This document shows positions 5,918 to 6,048 of a DNA stretch of 6,048 nucleotides, piece by piece. Origin of the DNA: Bifidobacteriaceae bacterium (GTDB taxonomy: Bacteria; Actinomycetota; Actinomycetes; Actinomycetales; WQXJ01); contig JAISCU010000231.1 in NCBI GenBank assembly GCA_031265345.1, positions 1 to 6,048 on the forward strand. The letters are read 5' to 3'. Positions within the stretch are counted from its first letter, which is position 1. Every line of letters starts with the position of its first letter. Made by a program: the position numbers and the translations under genes. The notes beneath the pieces were generated by a model. It ran no database searches. It saw only the letters and a program-made list of their open reading frames with translations, and was not told the origin of the DNA.

Positions 5918-6048
5918 CTATTCGCCGATCAACCGGTTCAAGACGGCGGCGCGTTCGCGGCGGGGCTTTGACGGCTTATGCCATTCCGGTCGACCTCGTC
6001 CCACGTGTCCGGCTCGAACTCCCGGGAGTCGTCCAGCTCGGAGGACGG
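5918..6048 (-). pseudogene. 3' end of an unidentified minus-strand gene, partial and possibly frameshifted
   Basis: The minus strand enters from the window edge with a coding-like segment, SSELDDSREFEPDTWDEVDR (about 6045-5986). In that frame it then ends in SPAANAPPS at a stop at 5938-5940. A shift of one base near 5986-5990 gives instead EWHKPSKPRRERAAVLNRLI followed by GE and a TAG at 5918-5920, which looks more like a natural C-terminus, basic helix included. Either the gene is broken here or only one of the two frames is real. The stop lies about 95 bases upstream of the DUF1016 start on the same strand. I do not recognise the family; an antitoxin or a restriction-related protein would fit the location but this is a guess. 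Confidence 0.3.

Overview
The window is GC-rich throughout, uses GTG and TTG starts beside ATG, and its protein families are ones common in Actinobacteria, so it most likely comes from a high-GC Gram-positive chromosome. Nothing in it identifies the genus. It reads as an accessory stretch: one large secreted-protein gene, one small housekeeping-like gene, and several small toxin-antitoxin or defence-type genes, of which two or three appear truncated or frameshifted.

Layout from left to right. Positions 1-242 hold nothing I can assign. On the minus strand, 243-653 is the C-terminal part of a PIN-domain (VapC-like) ribonuclease toxin whose N-terminal part is missing. Positions 654-848 form the intergenic region of the divergent gene, with a possible promoter and a leader hairpin. 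At 849-2522 (+) is a 557-residue exported DUF4874/DUF4832 protein with noticeably less GC-biased codons than its neighbours, followed by a long imperfect hairpin (2613-2664). At 2809-3195 (+) is a DUF1801 (YdhG-like) protein with a textbook ribosome binding site. Positions 3196-3892 are about 700 bases without a convincing gene, except for one 40-codon candidate and, at the right end, a perfect 17-base palindrome and a consensus -35 box.

At 3893-4392 lies a two-gene cassette: a small toxin-like gene with a one-base frameshift, then an intact 83-residue helix-turn-helix protein 12 bases downstream. Positions 4393-4709 hold no clear gene. On the minus strand, 4710-5822 is an intact DUF1016 (YhcG-type) PD-(D/E)XK nuclease. 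Behind it, the last 130 bases carry what looks like the 3' end of another minus-strand gene that runs off the window and also seems to change frame.

The theme is a cluster of growth-inhibition and nucleic-acid-degrading functions (PIN toxin, toxin/HTH pair, DUF1016 nuclease), partly decayed, sitting beside an exported probable carbohydrate-active protein. I see no transposase, integrase, tRNA, rRNA or CRISPR array. I do not see strong evidence for a wholly new multi-gene system. The most notable items are the frameshifted toxin with an intact partner and a compact, possibly leaderless and self-regulated promoter, and the clustering of broken defence-type genes.
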